Positions 33,733-40,625 of a stretch of DNA of 64,000 bases are shown piece after piece. The stretch covers positions 62,001 to 126,000 of the IMG/VR virus record IMGVR_UViG_3300050821_002963; one strand, given 5' to 3'. The translations under genes were made by a program, and so were the position numbers. The notes beneath the pieces are model-generated. The model was not told the origin of the DNA. It was given only the letters and a program-made list of their open reading frames with translations, and searched no databases. This stretch comes from a virus. Each line of letters starts with the position of its first letter. Positions within the stretch are counted from its first letter, which is position 1.

Positions 33733-33854
33733 TGGCGACAGAAAAAATAATGATAGCGATTGGCGTTACCTTCGCGATGGCATACGTCGTGTTGGTAATA
33801 GCGGTGAACAAAGAAGCACTAAAGAACGTGGGCGAGTGGTTCAGAATTAGGTAA
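33732..33854 (+). CDS. 40-residue membrane peptide
   Basis: ATG 33732 shares one base with the previous stop; TAA at 33852. MATEKIMIAIGVTFAMAYVV is a membrane span followed by a basic tail ending EWFRIR. Probably a real micro-protein by coupling and hydropathy. Confidence 0.45.
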   Translation: MATEKIMIAIGVTFAMAYVVLVIAVNKEALKNVGEWFRIR

Positions 33855-33864
33855 GAGGTGGGCA

Positions 33865-34053
33865 ATGCCTTTGCATGTAGCTCCAACAATTAGGGAAATG
33901 GAACAGTGCCGGGAAGGTCTGGGTAATATCCAGAATTTGGATTCGACAGCTTATACAGAGACAGTAGCTGCGGAAGGTGTGACGCGGCCTACGCCTCACG
34001 TTTCGTGGGGTAATTTCTGGCTGTTGAATCAGAAGACGACACCAGCGCTATGA
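33865..34053 (+). CDS. Small hypothetical protein
   Basis: 62 residues; AAGAGGTGGGCA before ATG, stop overlapping the next start (ATGA). Middle region acidic and Thr-rich, end hydrophobic (WGNFWLLNQ). No family recognised. Confidence 0.45.
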   Translation: MPLHVAPTIREMEQCREGLGNIQNLDSTAYTETVAAEGVTRPTPHVSWGNFWLLNQKTTPAL

Positions 34054-34292
34054 AACTCGCGGCAGCAGTAGAGTTGTACGAAAAGACGACAGTGCATTGT
34101 TTCATTCGTAAGGAAGGGGACAAGCACTGCGTGAAAAGCCATAGCGGTAAGAACTTGGGCTGCTATGGCACAGCTGGTGGGGCCAAGAAAAGGCTGAAGC
34201 AGGTGGAGTACTTCAAGCACGTCAAGGCCTCAGAAACCTACTATGGGCCGAATACAGATTTAGGTCCGGCAAAGGGATTAGAGCCTGAATGA
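34050..34292 (+). CDS. Leader-tagged small protein
   Basis: 80 residues. MKLAAAVELYEKTTVHCFIR is a clear leader. The body (KHCVKSHSGKNLGCYGTAGG then AKKRLKQVEYFKHVK) follows the pattern of a short domain found in several phage head-region proteins, where G-K-x-L-G-x-Y/x-T precedes an A-x-x-R-L helix. Head-associated function is a guess. Confidence 0.55.
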   Translation: MKLAAAVELYEKTTVHCFIRKEGDKHCVKSHSGKNLGCYGTAGGAKKRLKQVEYFKHVKASETYYGPNTDLGPAKGLEPE

Positions 34293-34678
34293 ACTTGATG
34301 GCTTCCATTTCGGTAGGAGTCGGACATGAATTGCACCACAATCCGGTCCATCGTTGGACGGTGTGCGTGGATTTTGATGGCGTGCTGTGTGACAGTGCCG
34401 GACCTTATCACAGAAATCATTTCGGGCCACCCATCAAGCAGGGAATGCAGTTGCTCAGATTGCTACAGGCGCGGGGTTGGACGGTGGTCATTCTTACAGC
34501 GAGGAAGGAAACAGATTCGGTAGAGAAGTATCTATCAGCTCAGGGGTTTCCCAATCTACTGGTAACGAACGAGAAGGTACCTGCTCAGGCGTACATAGAC
34601 GATAGGGCGGTACACGCGCACGAAGGGTACAAGGCTTTGGACTTGATTAGAGAGTTGGAGCGGAGACCACGTAAGTGA
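34289..34678 (+). CDS. Leader-tagged HAD-superfamily phosphatase
   Basis: 129 residues. Leader-like MNLMASISVGVGHELHH, then VCVDFDGVLCDSAGPYH (HAD motif I, catalytic Asp pair), WTVVILTARKETDSVEKYL (motif II Thr) and AQAYIDDRAVHAHEGY (motif IV Asp pair). Resembles polynucleotide-kinase phosphatase or nucleotidase domains of phages. Could remove 3' or 2',3'-cyclic phosphates from RNA, which would suit the RNA region, but substrate is not determined. Confidence 0.7.
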   Translation: MNLMASISVGVGHELHHNPVHRWTVCVDFDGVLCDSAGPYHRNHFGPPIKQGMQLLRLLQARGWTVVILTARKETDSVEKYLSAQGFPNLLVTNEKVPAQAYIDDRAVHAHEGYKALDLIRELERRPRK

Positions 34679-35406
34679 ATCTAGCAGCTAACATCGAACT
34701 CTACGCGAATAGGAGACTTCACAAGCGCCTAAAGTTTCAGGGTTTGGATATCTCTGTCGAGAACGCGGCGGGGACGACACGTAGAGGTTCGTCACCGCAT
34801 TGGGGCCCTTGGGAAACTCACATGAAGTTCGATTACGGATATGTAAAAGGTTCCAAGGGAATGGATGGTGGTGGCGTGGATTGCTTTATTGGTCCGAATG
34901 AAAAGGCCAAGATGGCCTACGTGGTTCACATCTTGAAGCTACCGGACTTTAAGAAGTACGACGAGGACAAGTGCATGCTTGGTTTCAGTTCCAAGAAGGA
35001 AGCCAAGGAAGCCTTCATGAAGCACTACGATTCAAAGAAATTTTTCGGTGGCATGGATGCTATTCCAATGGAGGCTTTCAAACAGAAGGTTCTGGCTACG
35101 GCAAAGAAAGGTCCGCACAAGATACAGGCATGGGGTGAGCCTCAGGTGTACGATGGCGGGTACCAGCACATAGCGGACACACAGATAATGTATGGACCGC
35201 CTTCACTCAAGAACAGGAAACCAATTCCAGTTGACGACCCAATGGAAAAAGACAATAGGTTCTTAGATGTTACGAAGCGGATGGAAAGGGCTACGAAGGC
35301 TTTCAGAAACAGATTGACTAGACAACACACGGACCAGAATATGAAGCCTTTGAATAGTACTTTGGTCTCAGGGTTTCCGCAGGGAACGATTGGAGGTTTC
35401 GGATGA
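34675..35406 (+). CDS. Leader-tagged inorganic-pyrophosphatase-like domain protein
   Basis: 243 residues from GTG 34675. MNLAANIELYANRRLHKRLK begins with the leader. Then LDISVENAAGTTRRGSSPHW, METHMKFDYGYVKGS-type segment (read as WETHMKFDYGYVKGS) and GGGVDCFIGPNEKAKM, matching the phage and plasmid 'InPase' domain described in polyvalent proteins. A C-terminal basic part follows. In polyvalent proteins such domains are thought to be delivered with the incoming DNA. Confidence 0.7.
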   Translation: MNLAANIELYANRRLHKRLKFQGLDISVENAAGTTRRGSSPHWGPWETHMKFDYGYVKGSKGMDGGGVDCFIGPNEKAKMAYVVHILKLPDFKKYDEDKCMLGFSSKKEAKEAFMKHYDSKKFFGGMDAIPMEAFKQKVLATAKKGPHKIQAWGEPQVYDGGYQHIADTQIMYGPPSLKNRKPIPVDDPMEKDNRFLDVTKRMERATKAFRNRLTRQHTDQNMKPLNSTLVSGFPQGTIGGFG

Positions 35407-35726
35407 GTTCTAAAGATGAGAAAGGTCAGAAGGAAAAAGCTAAGGAAGAGACCTTCACCTTTTTGGCTGGGTCACTTGATATCTCTGCGGAAGATATAGA
35501 TAGAATGTTTGCTGAGGTGGATGCAACAGTTTGCCCGTCGGGTACACCAAAGTTGGATGCGGACTTTGCTGGGTACATGGAACTGGAAGGTGCAGAGAAA
35601 GATGGAGATTGTAAGATAGTCAACGTCGAGGGTGGCATAAGTAAAGAGTTGGGATGCTGCAATCTATTTCACAAGATAGCTGGGGCAAAGAAATTCAGTT
35701 GTGGCAATTGCAAGTACGAGGATTGA
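35403..35726 (+). CDS. Acidic protein with C-terminal Cys motif
   Basis: 107 residues, ATGA overlap. Lys/Glu-rich start, then FTFLAGSLDISAEDIDRMFA and a Cys-containing end (LGCCNLFHKIAGAKKFSC with GNCKYED). Possible zinc knuckle. No family recognised. Confidence 0.5.
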   Translation: MSSKDEKGQKEKAKEETFTFLAGSLDISAEDIDRMFAEVDATVCPSGTPKLDADFAGYMELEGAEKDGDCKIVNVEGGISKELGCCNLFHKIAGAKKFSCGNCKYED

Positions 35727-35727
35727 G

Positions 35728-35979
35728 ATGAAGGTTATTATCTGGACAACAGATGAGGACGGTAACAAGGAGAAAGCTGGTACGATCTATCTGAATGATG
35801 GGAAGGTTGTCCAGAAGATAGTGCCTGGAAATGAACGTGTGATGAGGATGGTTTGGTCAGAGCCAGTACTGACATCAGCCGGAGACGAGATAGACAGGGA
35901 ACAGGATTCCGAGAAGTGGTTGAAGGCATTGCCTTTGAACTACATGGGACACAGATTGAGTGCGGAGCCGGTTGAATGA
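35728..35979 (+). CDS. Small hypothetical protein
   Basis: 83 residues from ATG 35728, one base after the previous stop. MKVIIWTTDEDGNKEKAGTI then LNDGKVVQKIVPGNERV is a beta-hairpin-rich start typical of small phage proteins; the second half contains EPVLTSAGDEIDREQDSEKW. Precedes the kinase-like gene with an ATGA overlap. Confidence 0.5.
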   Translation: MKVIIWTTDEDGNKEKAGTIYLNDGKVVQKIVPGNERVMRMVWSEPVLTSAGDEIDREQDSEKWLKALPLNYMGHRLSAEPVE

Positions 35980-37133
35980 ACTTAGCTTCTGCTATTTCCA
36001 TCTACGCCTTTGGCACGGCCGAAGGGGCTGTGAAGGGATGGGATACAAGAGGGCGTGGCCGTGCACCTAGACCACCAGCAAAGCCTCGTCCTTTCAAAAC
36101 GGCACCTGGCAAAGCTGGTGGATACTTTAAGCCTGGAAGTATTGCTGCTAGACTGTATGAGGATTTGGCAGTGAATCCGGGCAGATGGTTCTCTAGAAAA
36201 GAGTTGAGGGAAAAATACCAGGTTGGTGGCTTGCTACAAGCCTTGATGCAGTTGCAGAGGGCTGGGGTAGAAAAAGGAAAATGGGATATAGAATTCAGGC
36301 GGAACAACGGGTTCGTTAGGCTGGTTCCTAGAATAGAACATAGGCAGGGAGAAGATTCTCCGATTCAGTCTCCAAAGGATAAAAGTCAGGCAGAGTACAA
36401 TCTTTTTCACATGGCTATTGTGAAAAAGGATGAGCTGGGTGGCGGCGTAACACCTTCGTACAAAGTTAAGTTGGAAGATGGCAGCGTAGCTGTAATGAAG
36501 TATCCCTACAACGGTGTATTCGGTCCGGCGAGAGATAATATTCCTTTGAAGGGAGAACCGGAGAGGGAAGCGGGAGCCTGGCAAGTAGCGAAGGTAGTGG
36601 GCATGCAGGATTTGGTTCCGCCGACTGTAGTTAGAGAGGTAGACGGAAAAGCAGCTTCTCTACAGCTATGGACTGGTGGTAGACAGGCAGAAGCTGCGGG
36701 CAATCCGTTTGATGGGATGCAAGATAGAGCTAGAGTGGCGGCCTTCGATTACGTAATTGGCAATGAGGATAGGCACAAAGGCAACTGGTTGGTTGATAAT
36801 GAAGGAAAGATACATCTTATTGACCATGGTCTATCTTTTCCGCAAGGACAGTGGAACGCGAAATTCAACTCCAAGTTCGTAAGAAGGATGGCAGAGCAGG
36901 AAGATATATCGGAGCAGTATAAACCAAAAGTACAGGGGCAAGTATTCTCCGAGAATCAAGAAAAGATAGTCTCAGCCCTAAAAGGTGTTGGCTTGGGACA
37001 AGATGAGATACGTGGAGTAAAGGAAAGAATTGCTAATATGGCAGCCGCGAAAGAGTGGGACGACCTTCCAGAACTAAAGCGGAGAGGAATTGGGAGAGGA
37101 CAGGGTAGGCCTTGGGCTAAGGGTGGCGACTAG
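35976..37133 (+). CDS. Leader-tagged kinase-like (HipA/PI3K-fold) protein
   Basis: 385 residues. MNLASAISIYAFG is the leader, followed by a basic Pro-rich linker and a winged-helix-like part (RWFSRKELREKYQVGGLLQA). The C-terminal domain has kinase-fold hallmarks: SVAVMKYPYNGVFGPAR (nucleotide Lys), RVAAFDYVIGNEDRHKGNW (catalytic loop D-R-H-x-x-N) and KIHLIDHGLSFPQG (Mg-binding D in I-D-H-G). Similar domains occur in HipA-type toxins and phage effectors. Protein or nucleotide substrate unknown. Confidence 0.7.
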   Translation: MNLASAISIYAFGTAEGAVKGWDTRGRGRAPRPPAKPRPFKTAPGKAGGYFKPGSIAARLYEDLAVNPGRWFSRKELREKYQVGGLLQALMQLQRAGVEKGKWDIEFRRNNGFVRLVPRIEHRQGEDSPIQSPKDKSQAEYNLFHMAIVKKDELGGGVTPSYKVKLEDGSVAVMKYPYNGVFGPARDNIPLKGEPEREAGAWQVAKVVGMQDLVPPTVVREVDGKAASLQLWTGGRQAEAAGNPFDGMQDRARVAAFDYVIGNEDRHKGNWLVDNEGKIHLIDHGLSFPQGQWNAKFNSKFVRRMAEQEDISEQYKPKVQGQVFSENQEKIVSALKGVGLGQDEIRGVKERIANMAAAKEWDDLPELKRRGIGRGQGRPWAKGGD

Positions 37134-37840
37134 TGATTTCGCAAACAGACATTGTGCTTCCGGTTCACGACGCTCTGGATTACACACAAGCTTGTGTGGA
37201 TTCGGTGTTCAAGCATACGCCCGCATTGAACAGGCTGATAATCGTGGACGACCACAGCGACATAGTAACGACAGCGTATCTGCTGAGTGTGTTGGTGAAT
37301 CATCCTTCGACACTGTATATCAGGACAGGGACTCAGCGTTGGTTTACGAGAGCTAGTAACTTGGGTTTGCGGTTAGTGCGGACACAGAGATGCGTATTAC
37401 TCAATTCAGATTGTGTGGTGGACCGTGACTGGCTCGAAGAAATGTATGCCGTTTGGGATGAATACAGTACAACGAGACCTGAAAGAAAAGTTGGTCTCGT
37501 TGGGTCGCACCAATCTGGTGAAGAGCCCCGTAGGTGGGGCGAATACCAGGAACCTGGATACGTCACTGGGCATGCTTTACTTCTTGATGTTCCGGTGCTT
37601 TCAGAAATGTCAGAGCGACGCGGAATGTGCGGATGGTATCTAGATGAAGTGAACACCAATGCGATACACATTAATTCAGATAGGTTTCTTAGCTACGAAT
37701 TGAATAGGGCTGGCTACGCAACGATAGCTTCTTTCAAAGCGGCAGTCGGCCATCATGGCGGGAAGAGTTGGGGGCATAATCTGGGTAGAATAGCCTCGTT
37801 AAGAATAACGGACCAGTTGAAGGGTGAAGTTGTTGGATGA
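37133..37840 (+). CDS. Glycosyltransferase family 2
   Basis: 235 residues from GTG 37133, sharing one base with the previous stop. IVLPVHDALDYTQACVDSVF and LNRLIIVDDHSD (first acidic pair), RCVLLNSDCVVDRDWLEEM (D-x-D-like NSD motif) and GYVTGHALLLDVPVL fit the GT2 layout. Acceptor unknown. Confidence 0.8.
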   Translation: MISQTDIVLPVHDALDYTQACVDSVFKHTPALNRLIIVDDHSDIVTTAYLLSVLVNHPSTLYIRTGTQRWFTRASNLGLRLVRTQRCVLLNSDCVVDRDWLEEMYAVWDEYSTTRPERKVGLVGSHQSGEEPRRWGEYQEPGYVTGHALLLDVPVLSEMSERRGMCGWYLDEVNTNAIHINSDRFLSYELNRAGYATIASFKAAVGHHGGKSWGHNLGRIASLRITDQLKGEVVG

Positions 37841-37853
37841 TTCTTGTATAATA
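37838..37853 (+). promoter_or_regulatory. Candidate promoter with TATAAT -10 element
   Basis: GATTCTTGTATAATA at 37839-37853 in the short gap before the QueD-like gene; TATAAT at 37847-37852. No good -35 at 17 bases. The same local string (TTC-C/T-TGTATAATA) recurs at 39851-39863 upstream of the Y-RNA/tRNA region. Confidence 0.45.
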
Positions 37854-37869
37854 AGCATGGAGGGAAGAG

Positions 37870-38304
37870 ATGGCGGTATACGAAAGAACGTACGAGCTTA
37901 CCAGTTGTCATTTTAACGGCGAATCAGTCTACAAAGACTACTACGAAGCTCAAGAAGCAGCCAAGGCAGGGGACTTCACGAAAGCATATGCCCTGTTGCT
38001 AGCTGTCCTACCAGCAAGTCACGGACACAATTTCAAAGTAAAGATAACGGCAACTGGTTTGATAGACATCAAGACGGGCTACGTTATTGACGATTACGAA
38101 TTGGAGAAGATGATTCGTAAGTACGATAATGTAAATCTGTCAACGTTGGAAGAGTTTGGTGGGGCTGGTGTCAGGGCCACGACAGAAAATCTAGCTGTAA
38201 CGTTCTGGCACATGATAAAAGAATGTTTTCCAAAGTGCCGAGTGCAAGTGGATGTATGGGAGACAGAGCAAATCTGTGCCAGATATGGAGATTCAGTCGA
38301 ATGA
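37870..38304 (+). CDS. queD: QueD-like 6-carboxytetrahydropterin synthase
   Basis: 144 residues; GGAGGGAAGAG before ATG. SCHFNGESVYKDYYEAQEAA, HGHNFKVKITATGLID and DYELEKMIRKYDNVNLSTLE with ATTENLAVTFWHMI follow the PTPS/QueD order (zinc His residues in H...HGH, then DN...T-x-E-N-x-A). This is the second step of 7-deazaguanine (preQ0) synthesis from GTP. Another QueD homologue lies at 46788; this one is the more diverged. Confidence 0.75.
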   Translation: MAVYERTYELTSCHFNGESVYKDYYEAQEAAKAGDFTKAYALLLAVLPASHGHNFKVKITATGLIDIKTGYVIDDYELEKMIRKYDNVNLSTLEEFGGAGVRATTENLAVTFWHMIKECFPKCRVQVDVWETEQICARYGDSVE

Positions 38305-39149
38305 AAATAGACTTGACAGCGATGCCATCGGGGGAACGGTACGAAGACAGGTACGGAGCGTACATGGCTATCTTTAAGCAGATAACCGAGTGCAACGATG
38401 AGTTGGTGTACGTGAAGAACCCCCCGGCTTCCTGGATTCCGTTGTTGAAGTATTTGAACTGTACAGTCTATGGCGTCCAGTTCTATTTCGAGCATGACGA
38501 TATGGTTTCGCTCGTGAGGGGGTACCCCCACGACAGGACAGCAGTAGAAGTTCTTTGCGGATTCCGGCCGGAGACGGTAGACGCTCTTTGGAAAGTGGAT
38601 ACGCAATGGGAAGTGGCTCCAAACAGAAGAAAGAAATCGGAAGGGAAGAAAGAGTTCATCGTCACGAACAATGGCAGTTTCCACAGACAGGAAGTAATAG
38701 ACTTTATAGGAAACCAGCTGGCTGAATACAAGCCAAAGAAAAAGAAAGTGGTCTTGGTTCCTTGTGCTGCGGATAAGCCTTATCCTTCCAGAATGCACAA
38801 AGCAGTACTTGACAGGATGCCGGAGGACTACTATCTTGCAAACGCGACGGGAGTGCTGGGGTTGGTGCCGCAAGACCTATGGCCGGTAATGCCGCATTAT
38901 GATTCGGGGCTCCCGAACGAGTGGCGGTTACAGCAGCTAGTAAAGAAATATTTCGAGAAATATCGCCACGAGAAGGTAGTGGTCTATTTGGATTACTACT
39001 CCAAAGCTGTTAAGCTGGGTTTGGAACGGGCTGGGTACAAAGAAGAGCAGATGGTGTTTGTGAATCCGGTAATCTTCTATTTCGATTACTTGCCTTTGCA
39101 CGAAGACGAATACTTGAAGAAACTGGAAGAAGCTTTCAAGGAGAGTTAG
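38301..39149 (+). CDS. ArcS/DUF5591-like protein, candidate 7-deazaguanine modification enzyme
   Basis: 282 residues from ATG 38301 (ATGA overlap). The C-terminal half has VVLVPCAADKPYPSRMHKAV, then GVLGLVPQDLWPVMPHYDSG, which resembles the P-C-S-x-K-P-Y ... G-x-V-P-x-E/D-L-x-x-x-Y-P-x-x-x-Y-D pattern of the archaeosine synthase ArcS domain (DUF5591). Flanked by QueD and QueC. In phages, ArcS-like proteins convert preQ0 into amidine or related bases in DNA. Exact product not predictable. Confidence 0.65.
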   Translation: MKIDLTAMPSGERYEDRYGAYMAIFKQITECNDELVYVKNPPASWIPLLKYLNCTVYGVQFYFEHDDMVSLVRGYPHDRTAVEVLCGFRPETVDALWKVDTQWEVAPNRRKKSEGKKEFIVTNNGSFHRQEVIDFIGNQLAEYKPKKKKVVLVPCAADKPYPSRMHKAVLDRMPEDYYLANATGVLGLVPQDLWPVMPHYDSGLPNEWRLQQLVKKYFEKYRHEKVVVYLDYYSKAVKLGLERAGYKEEQMVFVNPVIFYFDYLPLHEDEYLKKLEEAFKES

Positions 39150-39150
39150 G

Positions 39151-39831
39151 ATGAAGCCAACAGCAGTGGTCTTGCTCAGCGGTGGAATGGATTCAGCGGT
39201 ACTTCTCTGGCATGTGAAAGCAAGCGGAAAGGTTCCTTTCGCTCTATCCTTTGACTACGGTCAGAGACACGTCTGCGAACTGGAGAGGGCGGCGGAGTTG
39301 GCGGAGATTGCGGAAGTGTCATGGGTGGCAGCAAACTTGCAGCCTATTCAGCCATTGATTTCGAAGGGCTCCCAGACGGGTGTGGATCTTCCACCGGATG
39401 GACATTACACAGAGATGTCGATGAAGACGACTATCGTTCCGAATAGAAACGCCATCATGCTCTCGATAGCGGTTGGGTTTGCCATCGCGCATGAGATGGA
39501 GCATGTGTACTACGCTGCGCATGGGGGAGACCATACGATCTATCCGGATTGTCGGCCAGAGTTCTTCGATGCTTTCAGTCGGGCAATGATATTGGGGAAT
39601 GGCTGGGACCTAATTAATCTGCACGCTCCTTTCATCCACAGGACCAAAGAAGGGTTGGTAAGGCTTGGGACGGAGCTGGGCGTTCCTTTCGAGAAGACGT
39701 GGTCTTGCTATAAGGGCAGTGGGCAGAACCACTGTGGTACTTGTGGAACATGCGTCGAGAGGCGGGAGGCATTCCAATTGGCGAAGGTTCCGGACCCGAC
39801 TCAGTACGAAGCCGAGTTCGTGAAAAAATAG
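39151..39831 (+). CDS. queC: 7-cyano-7-deazaguanine (preQ0) synthase QueC
   Basis: 226 residues. VVLLSGGMDSAVLLWHVKAS (PP-loop SGGMDS, residues 10-15), FALSFDYGQRHVCELERA and GQNHCGTCGTCVERREAFQ (zinc cysteines) are diagnostic. Converts 7-carboxy-7-deazaguanine to preQ0 with ATP and ammonia. Together with QueD and QueE (50506) it supplies the base for DNA or RNA modification. Confidence 0.92.
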   Translation: MKPTAVVLLSGGMDSAVLLWHVKASGKVPFALSFDYGQRHVCELERAAELAEIAEVSWVAANLQPIQPLISKGSQTGVDLPPDGHYTEMSMKTTIVPNRNAIMLSIAVGFAIAHEMEHVYYAAHGGDHTIYPDCRPEFFDAFSRAMILGNGWDLINLHAPFIHRTKEGLVRLGTELGVPFEKTWSCYKGSGQNHCGTCGTCVERREAFQLAKVPDPTQYEAEFVKK

Positions 39832-39832
39832 T

Positions 39833-39863
39833 TTGCGAATGTGAGACGTGTTCCTGTATAATA
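39833..39863 (+). promoter_or_regulatory. Candidate promoter for the Y-RNA/tRNA region
   Basis: TTGCGA (39833-39838), 18 bases, then TATAAT (39857-39862), in TTCCTGTATAATA. It lies 24 bases before the first Y RNA and could drive the whole RNA array and rsr. The local string matches the one at 37839. Confidence 0.5.
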
Positions 39864-39885
39864 TGGATGCGAATCACTCTCAAGA

Positions 39886-39958
39886 ACTCGGTGGGCCGGA
39901 TGGTTAGCGTTATCCTTCAAAGATAAAAATGCTGGCCAGTAGTCTTTGTCTACCGAGT
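39886..39958 (+). ncRNA. Y RNA 1 (minimal, hairpin loop CTTCAAA)
   Basis: P1 stem 39886-39892 with 39952-39958 (ACTCGGT/ACCGAGT); conserved GGGCCGGA 39893-39900 facing TTTGTCT 39945-39951; P2 39902-39908 with 39931-39937 (GGTTAGC/GCTGGCC); then TTATC-CTTCAAA-GATAA (39910-39926) and AAAT. This is the Ro60-binding stem and GUUAUC element of Y RNAs (human Y1: CCGAAG, helix, GUUAUC). No tRNA body. The 7-base loop equals the anticodon loop of the UCA tRNA at 40451. Confidence 0.85.
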
Positions 39959-39969
39959 AAGATTTTGTG

Positions 39970-40127
39970 GCGTGGGGCCGGATGTGAATCGTTATCAGAG
40001 GAACTGCTGCCCGCAAGGGCGTGGGGGTTCGAGTCCCTTCCCTCCCGACGAATTGACGGGAGGTGGCGGAAAGGTAGACGCGGCAGTAAGCCGAAAGGCA
40101 TATCGGTTCCAAAAATTAGTCTCACGC
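39970..40127 (+). ncRNA. Y RNA 2 with circularly permuted tRNA-Leu-like body
   Basis: P1 GCGTG 39970-39974 / CACGC 40123-40127; GGGCCGGA 39975-39982; P2 GAATCG 39986-39991 / CGGTTC 40104-40109; TTATC 39992-39996; TTAGTCT before P1'. Inserted tRNA parts are in the order: loop half AGAGGA, stem ACTGC (40003-40007), long variable arm, T-arm with TTCGAGT, acceptor CCTCCCG (40041-40047), 9-base loop, CGGGAGG (40057-40063), TG, D-arm (GCGGAAAGGTAGACGC), stem GCAGT (40083-40087), then GCC-GAAA-GGC. Acceptor and anticodon stems pair perfectly. The class II body and GAG triplet point to Leu. Confidence 0.85.
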
Positions 40128-40148
40128 TTTTAATTCAAGGAGGACGTC

Positions 40149-40460
40149 ATGGATTTTTGCATCTGTAAGGCAAGTAAGGTTTGGTTGCTGAAGAAAGATG
40201 GTTGAATCTTCCGGGTGTCTTTCAGTCGGGCAGTTATCGACTTACTGAGGCGGAAGGTCGGAACGAAGTATCAAATCCAGCGCGGCAAGTTGGTGGTTGG
40301 AAAGAAATTGGAAGAGAAAGAAGAATCTAGTTCTGGATTGTACGTTGTGGCCAGCACGAAGGATGGTAAGCCATTGAGGGTCGCAACGGATAGGCGGGTT
40401 GCGGAAGTGTTGGTGGATGGGCATTACAGATATTTGGCAGAGGGCTTTCTACTCCGGTAG
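40149..40460 (+). CDS. Small protein gene with an in-frame UGA (readthrough or recoding candidate)
   Basis: ATG 40149 has a strong site AAGGAGGACGTC. The frame reads MDFCICKASKVWLLKKDG, then TGA (40203-40205), then IFRVSFSRAVIDLLRRKVG and on to 40460 in the same frame. The part after the stop (GLYVVASTKDGKPLRVATDR etc.) is well-formed coding sequence, and its only alternative start, GTG 40215, lacks a good ribosome-binding site. The UCA tRNA starts at 40451. Either the 18-residue peptide is a leader and the 81-residue protein starts at GTG 40215, or UGA is read through. Product unknown. Confidence 0.5.
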
Positions 40461-40523
40461 CTCAACTGGTAGAGCAGTGGCCTTCAAAGCCGACGGGTGC
40501 GGGTTCAAGTCCCGCCCGGAGTA
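40451..40523 (+). tRNA. tRNA with anticodon UCA (UGA-decoding, Trp or suppressor)
   Basis: Cloverleaf ACTCCGG (40451-40457)/CCGGAGT (40516-40522), discriminator A, CCA encoded. D-arm GCTCAACTGGTAGAGC, loop CTTCAAA with TCA at 34-36, T-arm GCGGG-TTCAAGT-CCCGC. The anticodon stem GTGGC/GCCGA has a G-A mismatch at 27-43. Decodes UGA; charging (Trp versus other) cannot be told. Class I length excludes selenocysteine tRNA. Confidence 0.9.
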
Positions 40524-40547
40524 CCAAAAACTTTAAGGAGAACGAAC

Positions 40548-40598
40548 ATGGCAAACCTTATAGCGAACACTACTGGAAAGGCCCTTGTGCCTCAGTAG
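40548..40598 (+). CDS. 16-residue leader peptide candidate
   Basis: TTTAAGGAGAACGAAC then ATG 40548, MANLIANTTGKALVPQ, TAG. The strong ribosome-binding site on so short a frame suggests a leader peptide ahead of the gene at 40626 or a relic gene start. Translation unproven. Confidence 0.35.
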   Translation: MANLIANTTGKALVPQ

Positions 40599-40625
40599 GT
40601 ACGCTAAACAGAAAGGAGTTTTGCC

